Below are positions 9,201-16,695 of a stretch of 64,000 bases of DNA, piece after piece. Below the pieces are notes generated by a model. That model searched no databases. It had not been told where the DNA came from and saw only the letters and a program-made list of their open reading frames with translations. The DNA is from Symmachiella macrocystis (GTDB lineage: Bacteria > Planctomycetota > Planctomycetia > Planctomycetales > Planctomycetaceae). Positions within the stretch are counted from its first letter, which is position 1. Each line of letters starts with the position of its first letter. The position numbers were made by a program, and so were the translations under genes. The DNA lies in the NCBI RefSeq assembly GCF_007860075.1, contig NZ_SJPP01000002.1, forward strand, positions 372,001-436,000. The letters run 5' to 3'.

Positions 9201-9648
9201 CTGGGACAGGGGCGAAGTGGTTGTACCGAATAAGACCCTAATTACCAACAAGATCGTGAACTGGACGTTGAGCACCCCACTGAACCGCGTCGTGATTCCC
9301 GTCGGCGTGGCTTACGGCAGCGACACCGAACAAGCCCGGCAGATTTTGCTAGACGTGGCGGCTGATCATCCCAATATTCTCACAGATCCTGGACCGACGG
9401 CAATATTTGAACAGTTTGCCGACAGCTCGCTGAATTTAGTAATGCGGGCCTACCTGCCGGACCGGGCCAGCCGTGAAGGAACGATCACCGAACTGCACAC
9501 AGAAATTAAAAAGCGTTTCGCCTCAGCCGGGATCGAGATTCCCTTTCCGCAACGCGATCTCAATCTGCGCAGTGGCTGGGAACACACTTCGCCCATGAGC
9601 GGTCTCGAAGCGCCAGCCTTGCATGACCAACCGTCGCATTCCCGATAG
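6253..9648 (+). CDS. Large MscS-family mechanosensitive channel (MscK/KefA-like)
   Basis: An 1131-residue inner-membrane channel expected to open under hypo-osmotic tension. A signal peptide (about residues 1-26, ending LVAQ) is followed by a periplasmic coiled-coil region to about 490, rich in Glu, Arg and Gln heptads. A series of membrane helices occupies about 510-930. The MscS core follows, with the pore helix LSVGLGFGLQEVVANFVCGL and the beta domain opening LFERPIRVGDVVTIDG, then a cytoplasmic cage ending near SAGIEIPFPQRDLNL. The length and order match MscK-type rather than small MscS channels. It ends with a short hydrophilic tail. It is monocistronic, in ordinary chromosomal context after the integrative element. 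Confidence 0.92.
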   Translation: MYRIPRVVQKLVIAGFAVLIAMPLVAQEPKATTNGPATEKNKDVNATLTLGEVESKLAAIESDPGIDDVVKNQLQSIYTQAIEALREADNNTARVAEYRESMMDVAESVAGFQAQLRALPTIADVSQVGQTGNANKLKQEVERQRAVATELTDERSRISSELTRLLGRPAEISVRLPEVQRELSEINAAFAAPEIAAAASPRRIANRVLLQARQKQLSSELEMLKQEQLSQSAREERLVARKELLARQVENAVAVLKAQERLFQQSLANKSRRLSERVENLLRELPPDDQTAIQMAAEMQELAKEYEVVVLSLKKVNAAREKVKTQSNDLKAEFESIRQQVKLSGGGMAMVQLLYSLQSRALNAPDEMRMLRLSSLEELRLGSLQVHQKLRDQSVLERQLPESSTDAARELITWRHDVLKELRGHYSALFSAVSTLEGDKTLYLDKAAEVRKYVSDRLFGFDMRSCPPIGLSTLKETPEGLRWCFAATHWREFGHALSSIFRRMPMRCLGVILVAVALLLMRRRFGAALETTGVQIRRISTDRYIHTLKALLWTFLLCAPTLIIFGFFAWALGQAPAPSDWLRGLDWGLWMTTPLASYTAFLMVVCRPNGLGAAHFGWNKETLARIRSAIKLFAIVYFPALVLITSFAYGNAAKYFPSVARMSFLVAHIWITIVYWRLLVAPNGILASLSSGDTQKFVASLRRSFFLLLLLCPSALMALACMGYLITATQFSIGLMTTVILIAEGKIVYGLALRWFMIKERRLAFAEKLEERRERQEANAAEEYAEASEEILTVDPDENELDLDSISEQTRTLLRVLYVLGVGMAVIIFWSQSFPLIELLGSILLPFTESFSILELLQIGLLLTVTFFVVQNLPGLLELAFLRATSIEVGTRNAITTLCQYGVIAVGLSLVLGVVHVDWAQFGWLAAALSVGLGFGLQEVVANFVCGLILLFERPIRVGDVVTIDGVTGTVTSMQIRATIITNWDRGEVVVPNKTLITNKIVNWTLSTPLNRVVIPVGVAYGSDTEQARQILLDVAADHPNILTDPGPTAIFEQFADSSLNLVMRAYLPDRASREGTITELHTEIKKRFASAGIEIPFPQRDLNLRSGWEHTSPMSGLEAPALHDQPSHSR

Positions 9649-9888
9649 ATTCCAAGAAGTCTATCCGCCGAATCGGAGAAGGAGCTCGTCAGCCATTAGG
9701 ATGCATCGAATCGTTCCATGCGCCGATGCAAGGGATTGCATGAGGTAACACCGATGGGCTTGCTGATGTGCTGTTGGTCATATTCAAGAACAGCATTTGG
9801 CTGTGAGTAACGAACAAATCGGCCACAAAACCCCAACGCGAGATGATTTCGCAAGCAAGCGATCTCAGCATGACAGCGAAACGCTCGT

Positions 9889-11343
9889 TTAGGGTAAATC
9901 GAAGATGAACGAGGCCTGAACCCGGTGCGCGTCTCCAACCGCACCGTCAACGTTCTCCCGGATACCATACAGATACTCTACCCCGAATTTTGCGCGTTCC
10001 CACGGACTCCAGATCAGATTCGCGGCTAGGTACGTCGTGCGTTGGACATCATCACCGGCCTGAAAATCGGAGGTGTCGAGATTATTTTCAGCGTAGGTAA
10101 AGTTCGAACTCAGCGAATCGTTCCAGTCGCGAGTGAATCCGACCATCCAACCGAAAATGGGCAGCAGTCCGATCTGATCCGCCGAAATGGGGACGGCATC
10201 CGGCAGGCTACGGTAGCTGCCGATCCCATCGCCCACCAAGATCTGGAAATATGACTTCGTGACATCCGTCAGCAGTACAACACCGGTGATGTTCACGCCC
10301 CAGGCAGGGAGGGTTTCCATATCGTCACCATACTGCTCGGTGCTCTCCCCCACGAGTTGTCCGCCCACGATGCGGTATAAACCGCCGACCTGAAATCGGC
10401 CCCACTCCTGCTCGAAACGCAAATGGCTCGCGAAGTCGGGAGATGGCTTCCGTGGCGCGATGTCGACGCCCGGAAGTGTCTCGATAATGAACCGCGCGTC
10501 CTCCACTGCCAAGGCCAGCGTCAAATCCTCACTCAGAATCGCCTGCGTCCAACGAGCCTGCGCCTGGCGTCGGTTGACACTGGAGACGGACCCTTCAAAG
10601 TCGAGTGTCGCCGGAGCCGCCGCCACATCTGTGAACGTGGTCCAGGTCTGCCCCACTAGCAGCGAGCCAATTTCCCCGTAGGCATGCCTTAGACGAAAGC
10701 GGTCACTGTCGCTGAAAAAATCGCCTTCCACGTAGATCCGTACGATCTGAGCACTGGTTTTCCAACGGGTATCAAAGCTCAGCCGCGATTGCCGCGCGTG
10801 AAATCGGGCGTTGGTCCGTGGCGGTGCGCCGACGGGAATGCTGGTGGTGACGAAAGAGTCGGTCGAATCGATAGGATTGAAGTCGTAGATGAAGTCCGCC
10901 TTGACCAAGCCGCCAATCTTCATCGCCACATTGCGACCGAAAATGATCAATCCGCCTTCGAATTCGGGAGCAGAATAGAGATCTACGCCAATTTCAAACC
11001 GCTGCGAGTCGGAGGAAAACTGCCCAGCAAACCGCTCCGGATCAACATTTTGCGCGTCACCCAAATACATGTCCGGCACATCCGAGCCAGGCTGCTAAAA
11101 CGATCCTGTTTGTGTGATTTTGGCAAAGCCAGCTTCGGACTCATCACCTACTTCATCCGTCATCCCGACTTCGCCCGAAGCAGATCCTTCCTCCGCGGAA
11201 GCTCTTTGTGCATTCGATGATTCAATGCTGATGAGTCTATCAGGTGAAATCGGGACAATCGGAGTCAACTCATCCTGCGCCCGCGCAACTGTCGCGGTGA
11301 AGATGGCAATAGAGAGCGTCCATATTCCAGGATTTATGCGCAT
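9889..11343 (-). pseudogene. DcaP-like outer-membrane porin interrupted by one amber codon
   Basis: Two stretches of one reading frame are separated by a single TAG at 11095-11097. The first (11343 to the stop) has a signal peptide (TLSIAIFTATVARAQ) and a short linker. The second continues in the same frame as QPGSDVPDMYLGDAQ and then a beta-barrel protein of about 396 residues: alternating aromatic strands, KIGGLVKADFIYDFNPID near its start, and a C-terminus ending VQASFIFDLP, typical of a barrel. I identify it as DcaP-like from the N-terminal strand. Without readthrough the barrel would lack its signal peptide, so it is probably inactive; a GTG at 11079 could start the barrel alone but gives no export signal. 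Confidence 0.75.
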
Positions 11344-12154
11344 CGTGCATCATAATGAGACGGGGATTGAGAGAGGAGTGCGGAGTTTAGCAGAAGAGCC
11401 ACAATACGAAAATATGAGCCTGTGATTTGAGGATGCCATACCATTCGATTCAAACCCTAGGATTTTGAGACAGATTGTACTCGTCTCCCGTCTCGCCACT
11501 ATTCCGTTGTCAGGTAGAAGAAATCTCAACAATGCTTGGAATTAAAGACTCCTTTGTATAACCACTTAGAAACGACGCCCGTTGCAAAAGCCGCGCATAC
11601 CAGACATCATTTCGAATTGACGAAACCAGCCCCCGAAAGGGACCGGGTTGTTAACTCCAAGCCCCCTGTTAATTTGAGAGTCCGAGAGTTTTGGCCCGGT
11701 TGCTCTCTCTGAAAACAGAGACTTTTCCGCCAGCGACCAGATCGTCGCGAACCTCTGCAAAAAAAGGCCAGAAACGCAAAACGCCCCGCAACCGATCTCT
11801 CGGTGCAGGGCGTTAACTGGTCTGTAGTTTCTTTCCGCAGGAAAGAAACGAGCTCCCCGTGCCGGACGCGAACTCTCAACCCACGAGCGAGCATTGTGTA
11901 ATAAACACCACGGATGCTGGTCGCTCAAGAAACCCTGCGGTCCGATCCACAGTTTGCGCGAGAAACTCGACGCGTTCAACCAATCCGGAGCTGGTGGTAG
12001 GCATCAAACAAGCCGCCGCTCGAAAGCCTGACTGTCCCCTGCCGTACGTTTCCTTGCGACCATGCAGTCCACGCAATCGCTCCTTGCCAATCTTGACGGC
12101 GGATTTCATTCGGCAATTTAGACGCATATCCGAACTAGGGGAGGTAAGACGGGG
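11344..12154. other. Intergenic region without a convincing gene
   Basis: This 0.8 kb stretch upstream of the porin holds only short, low-quality frames on both strands. The clear object is a terminator-like hairpin at 11780-11814. A minus-strand stretch near 11880-12000 (ERVEFLAQTVDRTAGFLERP) reads like protein but has no family I recognise and no intact gene around it. Confidence 0.5.
11780..11814 (-). terminator. Probable intrinsic terminator
   Basis: Stem AACGCCC / GGGCGTT with an inner ACCGA / TCGGT helix. On the minus strand the stem is followed by TTGCGTTT and soon by a run of seven T, consistent with termination of leftward transcription from the 12.2-13.2 kb cassette. Confidence 0.5.
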
Positions 12155-12207
12155 TACCGGTCTGGATCAATTTCCGGTCGGATCGGCGATCGACCTTTCG
12201 AAGATCA

Positions 12208-12621
12208 TCACCCCTCGGCCCTCATCTCGTCGAGCAGCGCCTTCACCTCCTCGATCGCCATGCGTTCGCGTCTCCACACCTCAGCTTCACCATTATCAGA
12301 AGCCGTGGCCTTGGCCGCCACGTCCACGTACTTGGCGTAGCTGCGGATGCTGGTTTCGAGCCAGCCGAGTGCCGCCCATGAGGGGGAAGGAGACAGAGCC
12401 AGGTCCAACCGAACCACGGTCGCATGGCCCGGCTTCTCTTCCACAATCCGGAGCCGATTCGCCTGCACCCATCCGATCTCAGCCGACAGCGAACTGTTTG
12501 CCGGAAGCTCGGGCCAGGCGTCCGGGATGTCATTCAGGCCCCGAATCATGCTGTCGCTGGGCTTCGCGGCCTGGTCAACATTTAGGACACTGTCCTCTTT
12601 ATTGACTGGTGGCGGGTACAT
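12208..12621 (-). CDS. Conserved cassette protein of unknown function
   Basis: A 137-residue soluble protein containing DIPDAWPELPANSSLSAEIG and WVQANRLRIVEE, then PSWAALGWLETSIRSYAKYV, and a charged C-terminal helix EVWRRERMAIEEVKALLDEM. I do not know its function. The central WxxLGWLETSIRSYAKY helix suggests a small helical protein. It is the last gene of a three-gene minus-strand set (gaps of 21 bases and an overlap of 4). Only its C-terminal tail survives in the second cassette copy at 34487-34565, where the EVWRRERMAIEEV segment is still readable. Confidence 0.6.
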   Translation of the reverse strand: MYPPPVNKEDSVLNVDQAAKPSDSMIRGLNDIPDAWPELPANSSLSAEIGWVQANRLRIVEEKPGHATVVRLDLALSPSPSWAALGWLETSIRSYAKYVDVAAKATASDNGEAEVWRRERMAIEEVKALLDEMRAEG

Positions 12622-12642
12622 CCGGTCCAGTTCGCCGTATTT

Positions 12643-12888
12643 TCAGAGCTGTGCTTCGGCCTTGTCCATCTTCTTCGGTCCGCGGCGGGCGAGACGCATC
12701 ATCTCATTCCGCTCCTTCTCGATCCCGTTGACCCCGAACCAGCGTTTCTCACGCATGAGGCGATTGGAGACCGAATTCACCAGCTCCCTCGCACGCGAGG
12801 CATCGTCGCCGGCCAAATACTCGTCCGCTCGGTCTGAGGGGATGTCCCCCATCTCTTGCTTGGCGTCCTGGTCAGGTGTTTTGGTCAT
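12643..12888 (-). CDS. Small charged cassette protein
   Basis: An 81-residue hydrophilic protein beginning MTKTPDQDAKQEMGDIPSD and ending RRGPKKMDKAEAQL; the acidic N-terminus and basic C-terminus suggest a nucleic-acid or partner-binding role, which I cannot specify. Its ATG overlaps the TGA of the upstream gene by four bases (ATGA), indicating translational coupling. The same overlap is kept in the second cassette copy, where the homologous frame shares only its first residues. Confidence 0.55.
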   Translation of the reverse strand: MTKTPDQDAKQEMGDIPSDRADEYLAGDDASRARELVNSVSNRLMREKRWFGVNGIEKERNEMMRLARRGPKKMDKAEAQL

Positions 12889-13208
12889 GGCTCGAATTCT
12901 CCAGTGAGGGGATTGTAGCCCGAATCCGGCAGGTTTGGTGCTGACTGCTCTGTATAGGCCTGGTCAGGAATGCCGATCAACGGCAGTCCTTTCGCGGTCC
13001 GGCGAGCGTTGACCCATTTCAACAGAGAATCGAGGCTGCGTGGGTCGAATTGGCCCCGCTGTGTGTACTGGCGGGCCGTGTCTCCAACGATGCCACCGGC
13101 CATTTCGCCAATCGTGTCGTACGTGATAGCGATCAACGTGTTCCGGCTACCCTCTGGTCTAGCCATCGAGTTCTCCCAGATACTGTGTTTACCGGTTTTC
13201 TGTGACAT
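12885..13208 (-). CDS. Conserved cassette protein (ARPEGSRNT family), unknown function
   Basis: A 107-residue protein. Core segments: MARPEGSRNTLIAITYDTIG, then DTARQYTQRGQFDPRSLDSL, then GIPDQAYTEQSAPNLPDSGY and NPLTGEFEP. The opening resembles small DNA-associated phage proteins in being basic, but no family can be assigned. ATG at 13208 gives MSQKTGKHSIWENS in front of an internal ATG at 13166; either may be used. In the second copy (34804-35160) one extra base near the equivalent of the N-terminus shifts the frame, so this copy is the intact one. Confidence 0.6.
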   Translation of the reverse strand: MSQKTGKHSIWENSMARPEGSRNTLIAITYDTIGEMAGGIVGDTARQYTQRGQFDPRSLDSLLKWVNARRTAKGLPLIGIPDQAYTEQSAPNLPDSGYNPLTGEFEP

Positions 13209-13247
13209 CTCATCCGACCAATGTACAGCGACAACCGGGCAAATGAT

Positions 13248-13410
13248 CTATAGCGTATGCTTGCAGAAAGGACGCCGTTCTATCGCCTCGGCTAACCGTT
13301 CAACCGCATCAATGCCGAGCGTTTCGGCGATTGCATCGACCAGCAACGAAGCAACTGAACGTTCACCCGATTCGGCGATTTGGTGCAAGCATTGGTGCAA
13401 GCGTTCGACG
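13248..13410 (-). CDS. Small cassette frame, near-identical in both copies
   Basis: The frame reads ERLHQ...IAESGERSVASLLV, DAIAETLGIDAVERLAEAIE and ends RRPFCKHTL. About 150 bases are nearly unchanged in the copy at 35174-35340. In another frame the same DNA reads TLAPMLAPNRRIG followed by a stop, resembling the TLAPTLAP stretch of the integrase at 65-1891, so part of this block may be the end of a lost integrase. The frame continues into the tRNA fragment upstream, so the true start is unknown. Whether it is translated is uncertain. Confidence 0.4.
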
Positions 13411-13460
13411 GCAGCAGATTTTGCTCCATGATTTACGGGGGTTTCGTCGCCGTGCCATTT

Positions 13461-13505
<45 letters not shown>

Positions 13506-13520
13506 TTCTTCTTAGAAATC

Positions 13521-13557
13521 AGCCCTTTGACGAGTGCGTCGAAGGGCTTTTTCTTTT
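13521..13557 (+). terminator. Intrinsic terminator of the former tRNA-Pro gene
   Basis: Stem AGCCCTT-tGAC / GTCg-AAGGGCT with a 6-base loop followed by TTTTTCTTTT. It lies 16 bases beyond the tRNA discriminator base, so it was probably the native terminator of the host tRNA gene. Confidence 0.85.
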
Positions 13558-13872
13558 CTATGACTAGGTTTACGTCACTCACAACCCGGTTCAAACAAAC
13601 CGCATCGCGCAAGTTGTGGCAGGCGCGGTCGAATTTGTGACAGAGGATTGCCTTGATCTTCTCTCGCTCGGCATTCTTGGCCAGCCACCGCAGCATCTCA
13701 CTGAAGATCTTTTGCTCCGCCCCCTCTTGGCCGATTCGTCGAGTTCAAATTCCCGGACGACATTCCAACCCAAACGCTCTGTCTTCTCTCGCGTCACTCG
13801 CAATTGGGCGTCGATCGCGTACCCCTCTTTTTGTGCGCGGGAAGAGACCCGCATCCAAATCACCACATTCAT
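13550..13872 (-). pseudogene. Serine recombinase, N-terminal fragment with a frameshift
   Basis: The gene starts with ATG at 13872: MNVVIWMRVSSRAQKEGYAI, the resolvase-type catalytic start with the nucleophile serine in RVSS. After DESAKRG the frame breaks: the G-run at 13720-13724 (C5 on the plus strand) is one base short. In the next frame the protein continues FSEMLRWLAKNAEREKIKAI, LCHKFDRACHNLRDAV. It ends abruptly near 13560 at the tRNA terminator, so the large C-terminal part is missing. The upstream gene stops 3 bases before its ATG (TAATCATG), so the pair was an operon. Confidence 0.75.
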
Positions 13873-13874
13873 GA

Positions 13875-14099
13875 TTACGTCTCTTCTTCGCCGCTCAAAA
13901 ACACTTCCGTCAGGCGTCGGAAGCTCATCAGAATTTCCACGGCTTCGTCCTGGCTGACCACACGCCCATAGGCTTTCGACAAGAAGCGACGGGCTTCGGC
14001 AATCCATTCGTCTGACAACCACTGCGTCGATAACGGGCGCACACCGCCCGAGTCGGACTCAGGTCCAGTGTGGATTGTTGGCGAAGGAAATCCAGGCAT
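13875..14099 (-). CDS. Small protein preceding a serine recombinase
   Basis: The conserved-looking part is QWLSDEWIAEARRFLSKAYG, then RVVSQDEAVEILMSFRRLTE and VFLSGEEET. It is a helical acidic protein of 53-75 residues immediately upstream of the recombinase relic. A diverged version of its last 20 residues (VRRLADVFLSDEND) occurs in the other cassette at about 35345-35405. The first 25 codons overlap the primase scrap on the other strand and may not be genuine, so the start is uncertain. Confidence 0.5.
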   Translation of the reverse strand: MPGFPSPTIHTGPESDSGGVRPLSTQWLSDEWIAEARRFLSKAYGRVVSQDEAVEILMSFRRLTEVFLSGEEET

Positions 14100-14217
14100 G
14101 TGCGACGAGGTAAGTCCCGCCGACAACTGGATGCGCGTATCGCATCGCGACCCCTGCTCGATTTGCGGTAAACCAGATAATTGTACGGTTTCTAAAGATC
14201 GGAAAGTGGACGGGTGA
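14098..14217 (+). pseudogene. N-terminal scrap of a zinc-binding primase-like protein
   Basis: Thirty-nine codons read MCDEVSPADNWMRVSHRDP, then CSICGKPDNC and TVSKDRKVDG before a stop. The CxxCGKPDxC motif preceded by HRDP is the zinc-ribbon opening of phage and plasmid Toprim/DUF3987-type primases. It ends where the methylase fragment begins in another frame, so a deletion has joined the start of a primase gene to the end of a methylase gene. Confidence 0.6.
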
Positions 14218-14398
14218 GAATGTGCTCGACCTGTTCGGCGGAAGCAGTTCGACTCTCATTGCTTGTGAGCAGACGGAGCGGAAGGCGTTTCTGATGGAAC
14301 TCGATCCGCTGTATTGTGAAGTGATCGTCGGACGCCGGGAACAGTTTACAGGCCAGAAGGCGGAACGGGTTTCGGCCACCGAGGAGGTGAAGCCGTGA
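14195..14398 (+). pseudogene. C-terminal end of a DNA adenine/cytosine methyltransferase
   Basis: The frame ending at 14398 reads GENVLDLFGGSSSTLIACEQ, then TERKAFLMELDPLYCEVIVG and RREQFTG. This is the SAM-binding FxGxG region and following strand of phage-type DNA modification methylases; LMELDPxYC is typical. The target-recognition part and the catalytic (D/N)PPY region are absent. Its stop overlaps the GTG start of the DUF1937 gene (GTGA), so the downstream coupling has been preserved while the methylase was lost. Confidence 0.65.
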
Positions 14399-14769
14399 TC
14401 TATTTGGCATCTCCCTATTCGCATCCGGACGCCATCGTCCGCGAGCGACGATTCCGTGCGGCCGGTGGGATGGCGGCACGATTGATTCGCGCCGGCGAAG
14501 TGGTATTTTCGCCGGTAGCGCACGGGCACGTGATTTCACTGTACGGCGTACCGACGGATTGGTCGTTTTGGGAAGCCCACGCCCGACGGTTCTTGGAACA
14601 GTGCGATCAGGTCGTTGTGCTCTCAATCGATGGTTGGCGGGAGAGTGTGGGTGTTGCGGCGGAAATCGAGATCGTAAAGGAACTGAACAAGCCCGTGCGG
14701 TACCTCGATTCCGGGGCTCTAACCCATGTGAGCGAGGGCAGAATCGGGGTGAACAAATGGACTAGCTAG
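14395..14769 (+). CDS. DUF1937 family protein
   Basis: A 124-residue protein starting with GTG: MIYLASPYSHPDAIVRERRF. The opening and the segment VFSPVAHGHVISLYGVP, then WEAHARRFLEQCDQVVVLSI and DGWRESVGVAAEIEIVKEL, match DUF1937, a small Rossmann-like family related to nucleoside 2-deoxyribosyltransferases and frequent in phages and mobile elements. A catalytic Glu-like position sits in GVAAEIEIV. It is coupled to the methylase relic. The biochemical role is not known; a nucleotide-metabolism role is inferred from the fold relation. The last 15 residues look like an added tail. Confidence 0.75.
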   Translation: MIYLASPYSHPDAIVRERRFRAAGGMAARLIRAGEVVFSPVAHGHVISLYGVPTDWSFWEAHARRFLEQCDQVVVLSIDGWRESVGVAAEIEIVKELNKPVRYLDSGALTHVSEGRIGVNKWTS

Positions 14770-14801
14770 ATTCGCACACCTAGCGACGGAATACGAGCAG
14801 G

Positions 14802-14999
14802 ATGAGAGAGGGATCCGAGAACAACGTGGTAAATAGTCAACAGCGCGGTTTGCAATGCCGGGCATGCGGTCACCAGCGGTTCAGAGTGATTAACACGCGG
14901 GCCGCGAAGGGTGGAAAATTGTTGCGGCGACGGGATTGCCGCAAATGTGGCGAGCGGATAACGACTTGGGAACTGGCGGTCGGTGACGCATCAGGTTGA
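14802..14999 (+). CDS. Small zinc-ribbon protein, NrdR-like finger
   Basis: A 65-residue protein with two CxxC pairs: CRACG and CRKCGER, separated by FRVINTRAAKGGKLLRRRD. This is the N-terminal zinc ribbon of NrdR (ribonucleotide reductase repressor) without the ATP-cone domain; stand-alone versions occur in phages and islands. It follows the DUF1937 gene by 32 bases on the same strand. Inferred role: DNA-binding regulator of element genes. Confidence 0.65.
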   Translation: MREGSENNVVNSQQRGLQCRACGHQRFRVINTRAAKGGKLLRRRDCRKCGERITTWELAVGDASG

Positions 15000-15295
15000 A
15001 TGCCATACGCCTACTCTGCTCGATGAGTATTTGGGATCATTGTTTACGAGATTTGTCGGTGAAAGGTGTTGGCTTTCAGGTGGTTGCGAGGATGGCACAT
15101 CCGATAAACTACTCAACGATTTCTGGGCATCCCCTCGGCGGTCCAAGGCGAAAATGATACGCTTGTCCGTACCGATGGCCTCGAAGTTCAGTTGCCAAGA
15201 TCGTCGCACCATTTTTCCTGAAAACCGTCCGTTTACCAGTTGGTGTCCACGCTCGCTTGCCTAACCGTTGCCATCACTTCTTTCGATTCCCTGAG

Positions 15296-15739
15296 CTACT
15301 CCGAAAGTCGTTCCCACTTCAGTGCGTGTGCGGAGCCGTCCGGGCCCAACAGGCTGAGTGTGAGTTCTTGGTCCGCGAAACAAAACTCTCGCACTAAATC
15401 TGTCCCGATCCAGTTTGGGAAAGTCGCGCCTTCGACGTGATGTGTTACTGTACTGTTCGTCGCATCAACGCTAAACGCCCCAAAATAAGAAACGTAATCG
15501 CGGTAGGCTGCGTCGCGTTCCGCTGATGTGGCTTCGTGGCGGTTGTCTGATGCGCATCGTATTCGATGGCGCCGCATCAGGCAGGCAACCATCTTTCCGT
15601 TGGGTGAGTACATGATCCGGCCGAGCGGCTGCTCGCCGTAAGGATGTCGAATCGTCCCGTCCGGCAATGTAGCGGTCCACGAGATCAGCGACCAGGCTCC
15701 AACGAACTGTTCCGAAACTTGCGATTGGCCGGTAGACAT
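15296..15739 (-). CDS. Lipocalin-like domain protein
   Basis: A 147-residue protein with the lipocalin-like pattern EQFVGAWSLISWTATLPDGT near its start, the strand GRIMYSPNGKMVACLMR, then YVSYFGAFSVDATNSTVTHH and a C-terminal LKWERLSE. Such small barrels occur in fungi and bacteria, often next to oxidoreductases, and bind or modify small hydrophobic molecules. Its ATG shares a base with the stop of the upstream epimerase (TAATG), so the two are translationally coupled and probably act on one pathway, which I cannot name. No signal peptide is seen. Confidence 0.8.
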   Translation of the reverse strand: MSTGQSQVSEQFVGAWSLISWTATLPDGTIRHPYGEQPLGRIMYSPNGKMVACLMRRHRIRCASDNRHEATSAERDAAYRDYVSYFGAFSVDATNSTVTHHVEGATFPNWIGTDLVREFCFADQELTLSLLGPDGSAHALKWERLSE

Positions 15740-16695
15740 TAGGCGTACCTTTGCGGGTGTTGTGATAGTTCAGTGAGAAAGTCGTCCACTAATGCTTCCA
15801 AATCGTATGTGGGTTGCCAGCCCCATTCGTCGCGGGCAAACCTATCGTCGATCGGATGGATGGACTTGTCGAGTCGGGCTTGAATCTCCTGGTCGATCTC
15901 GAAGTCGATTCGGGCACCGGGGATTTTTCGTTCGACAAGATCTGCTAGTTCCTGCGCCGAAGGGCTTGGGCCGGCAAGGACGTAGTTGACCATCTGAATC
16001 TGCTCCACTGGAGCTTCGGCAAGTTCGACTATTGCGCGCGCCGCGTCTTTGACATACAGGAGCGTAACGCGCATCTCTGGACGCACCCAGATAGTAAAAT
16101 GCCTTCCGTTAGCAGATTCCTCGATCATGTGCGAGGTGTACTGAACTGAACCAGGAGTGCGGACGCCAGGGCCCACAATCGACGGAAAACGTACGCCGCG
16201 AAAGTCGATTCCGTATTTGCGCCGGTAGAACATCCCCATATGTTCGCCGAACACTTTACAGGCGCCGTAAAACAGCATCGGCCGCTGCAGGGTCAGGTCG
16301 TCGATCGGGCGATCATCGAGATCTTGGCAGTATGTCCCGATAGTGCTGCTAAAAATCACTTTTGAAACGCCGTGAATCCGCGCCGCTTCGAGAACATTGT
16401 ACGTTCCCACCGCATTGGCCAAAAACGCAGCCTGTGGATTATTATCAGACGGTAGCGACAGCATTCCGCCGAGATGATAAATCACGTCAGGTTGAGATTT
16501 CCGCACAACGTCCAATACCTGCCTAGATTCTCCCAAATCACCCTGTTGAATCGTCACGCTGGTCGCAAGCTCGTCTAGCCGTTGTGTCGAGTCATTGATG
16601 TCGAAAACCGTTAGTTTCGACGCACCGCGCTTTGCCAAAGTTCGAACGACCTCAGCCCCGATAAGGCCCGTACCGCCCGTAATTAATGCTTCCAT
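15739..16695 (-). CDS. NAD-dependent epimerase/dehydratase (extended SDR)
   Basis: A 318-residue Rossmann enzyme. The dinucleotide motif GGTGLIG is at residues 7-13, an acidic residue (FDIND) ends strand two as expected for NAD, GDLGESRQV follows, and the catalytic pair is YGACK with an upstream FSSTIGTY serine region. RGVRFPSIVGPG is the typical substrate-domain segment. It is closest in feel to the L-threonine dehydrogenase-like and UDP-sugar epimerase branches; the substrate cannot be told. It is the first gene of a two-gene operon with the lipocalin-like protein. Confidence 0.88.
   Translation of the reverse strand: MEALITGGTGLIGAEVVRTLAKRGASKLTVFDINDSTQRLDELATSVTIQQGDLGESRQVLDVVRKSQPDVIYHLGGMLSLPSDNNPQAAFLANAVGTYNVLEAARIHGVSKVIFSSTIGTYCQDLDDRPIDDLTLQRPMLFYGACKVFGEHMGMFYRRKYGIDFRGVRFPSIVGPGVRTPGSVQYTSHMIEESANGRHFTIWVRPEMRVTLLYVKDAARAIVELAEAPVEQIQMVNYVLAGPSPSAQELADLVERKIPGARIDFEIDQEIQARLDKSIHPIDDRFARDEWGWQPTYDLEALVDDFLTELSQHPQRYA

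Larger units (their letters stand above)
12155..13440. repeat. Mobile-element gene cassette, copy 1
   Basis: This block of small minus-strand genes recurs, shorter and decayed, at about 34437-35360. The shared parts are the flank TTTCC(G/T)GTCGGATCG(G/C)CGATCGA, the 3' end of the first gene, the start of the second, most of the third, and about 150 nearly identical bases around 13250-13400. Identity is very high in that last part and lower elsewhere. This copy is the more complete one. Confidence 0.8.

Noticed and set aside
11850-11900. Possible tRNA 3' end near the terminator-like hairpin.
   Set aside because: The T-loop lacks the invariant A and the flanking bases do not form a stem.
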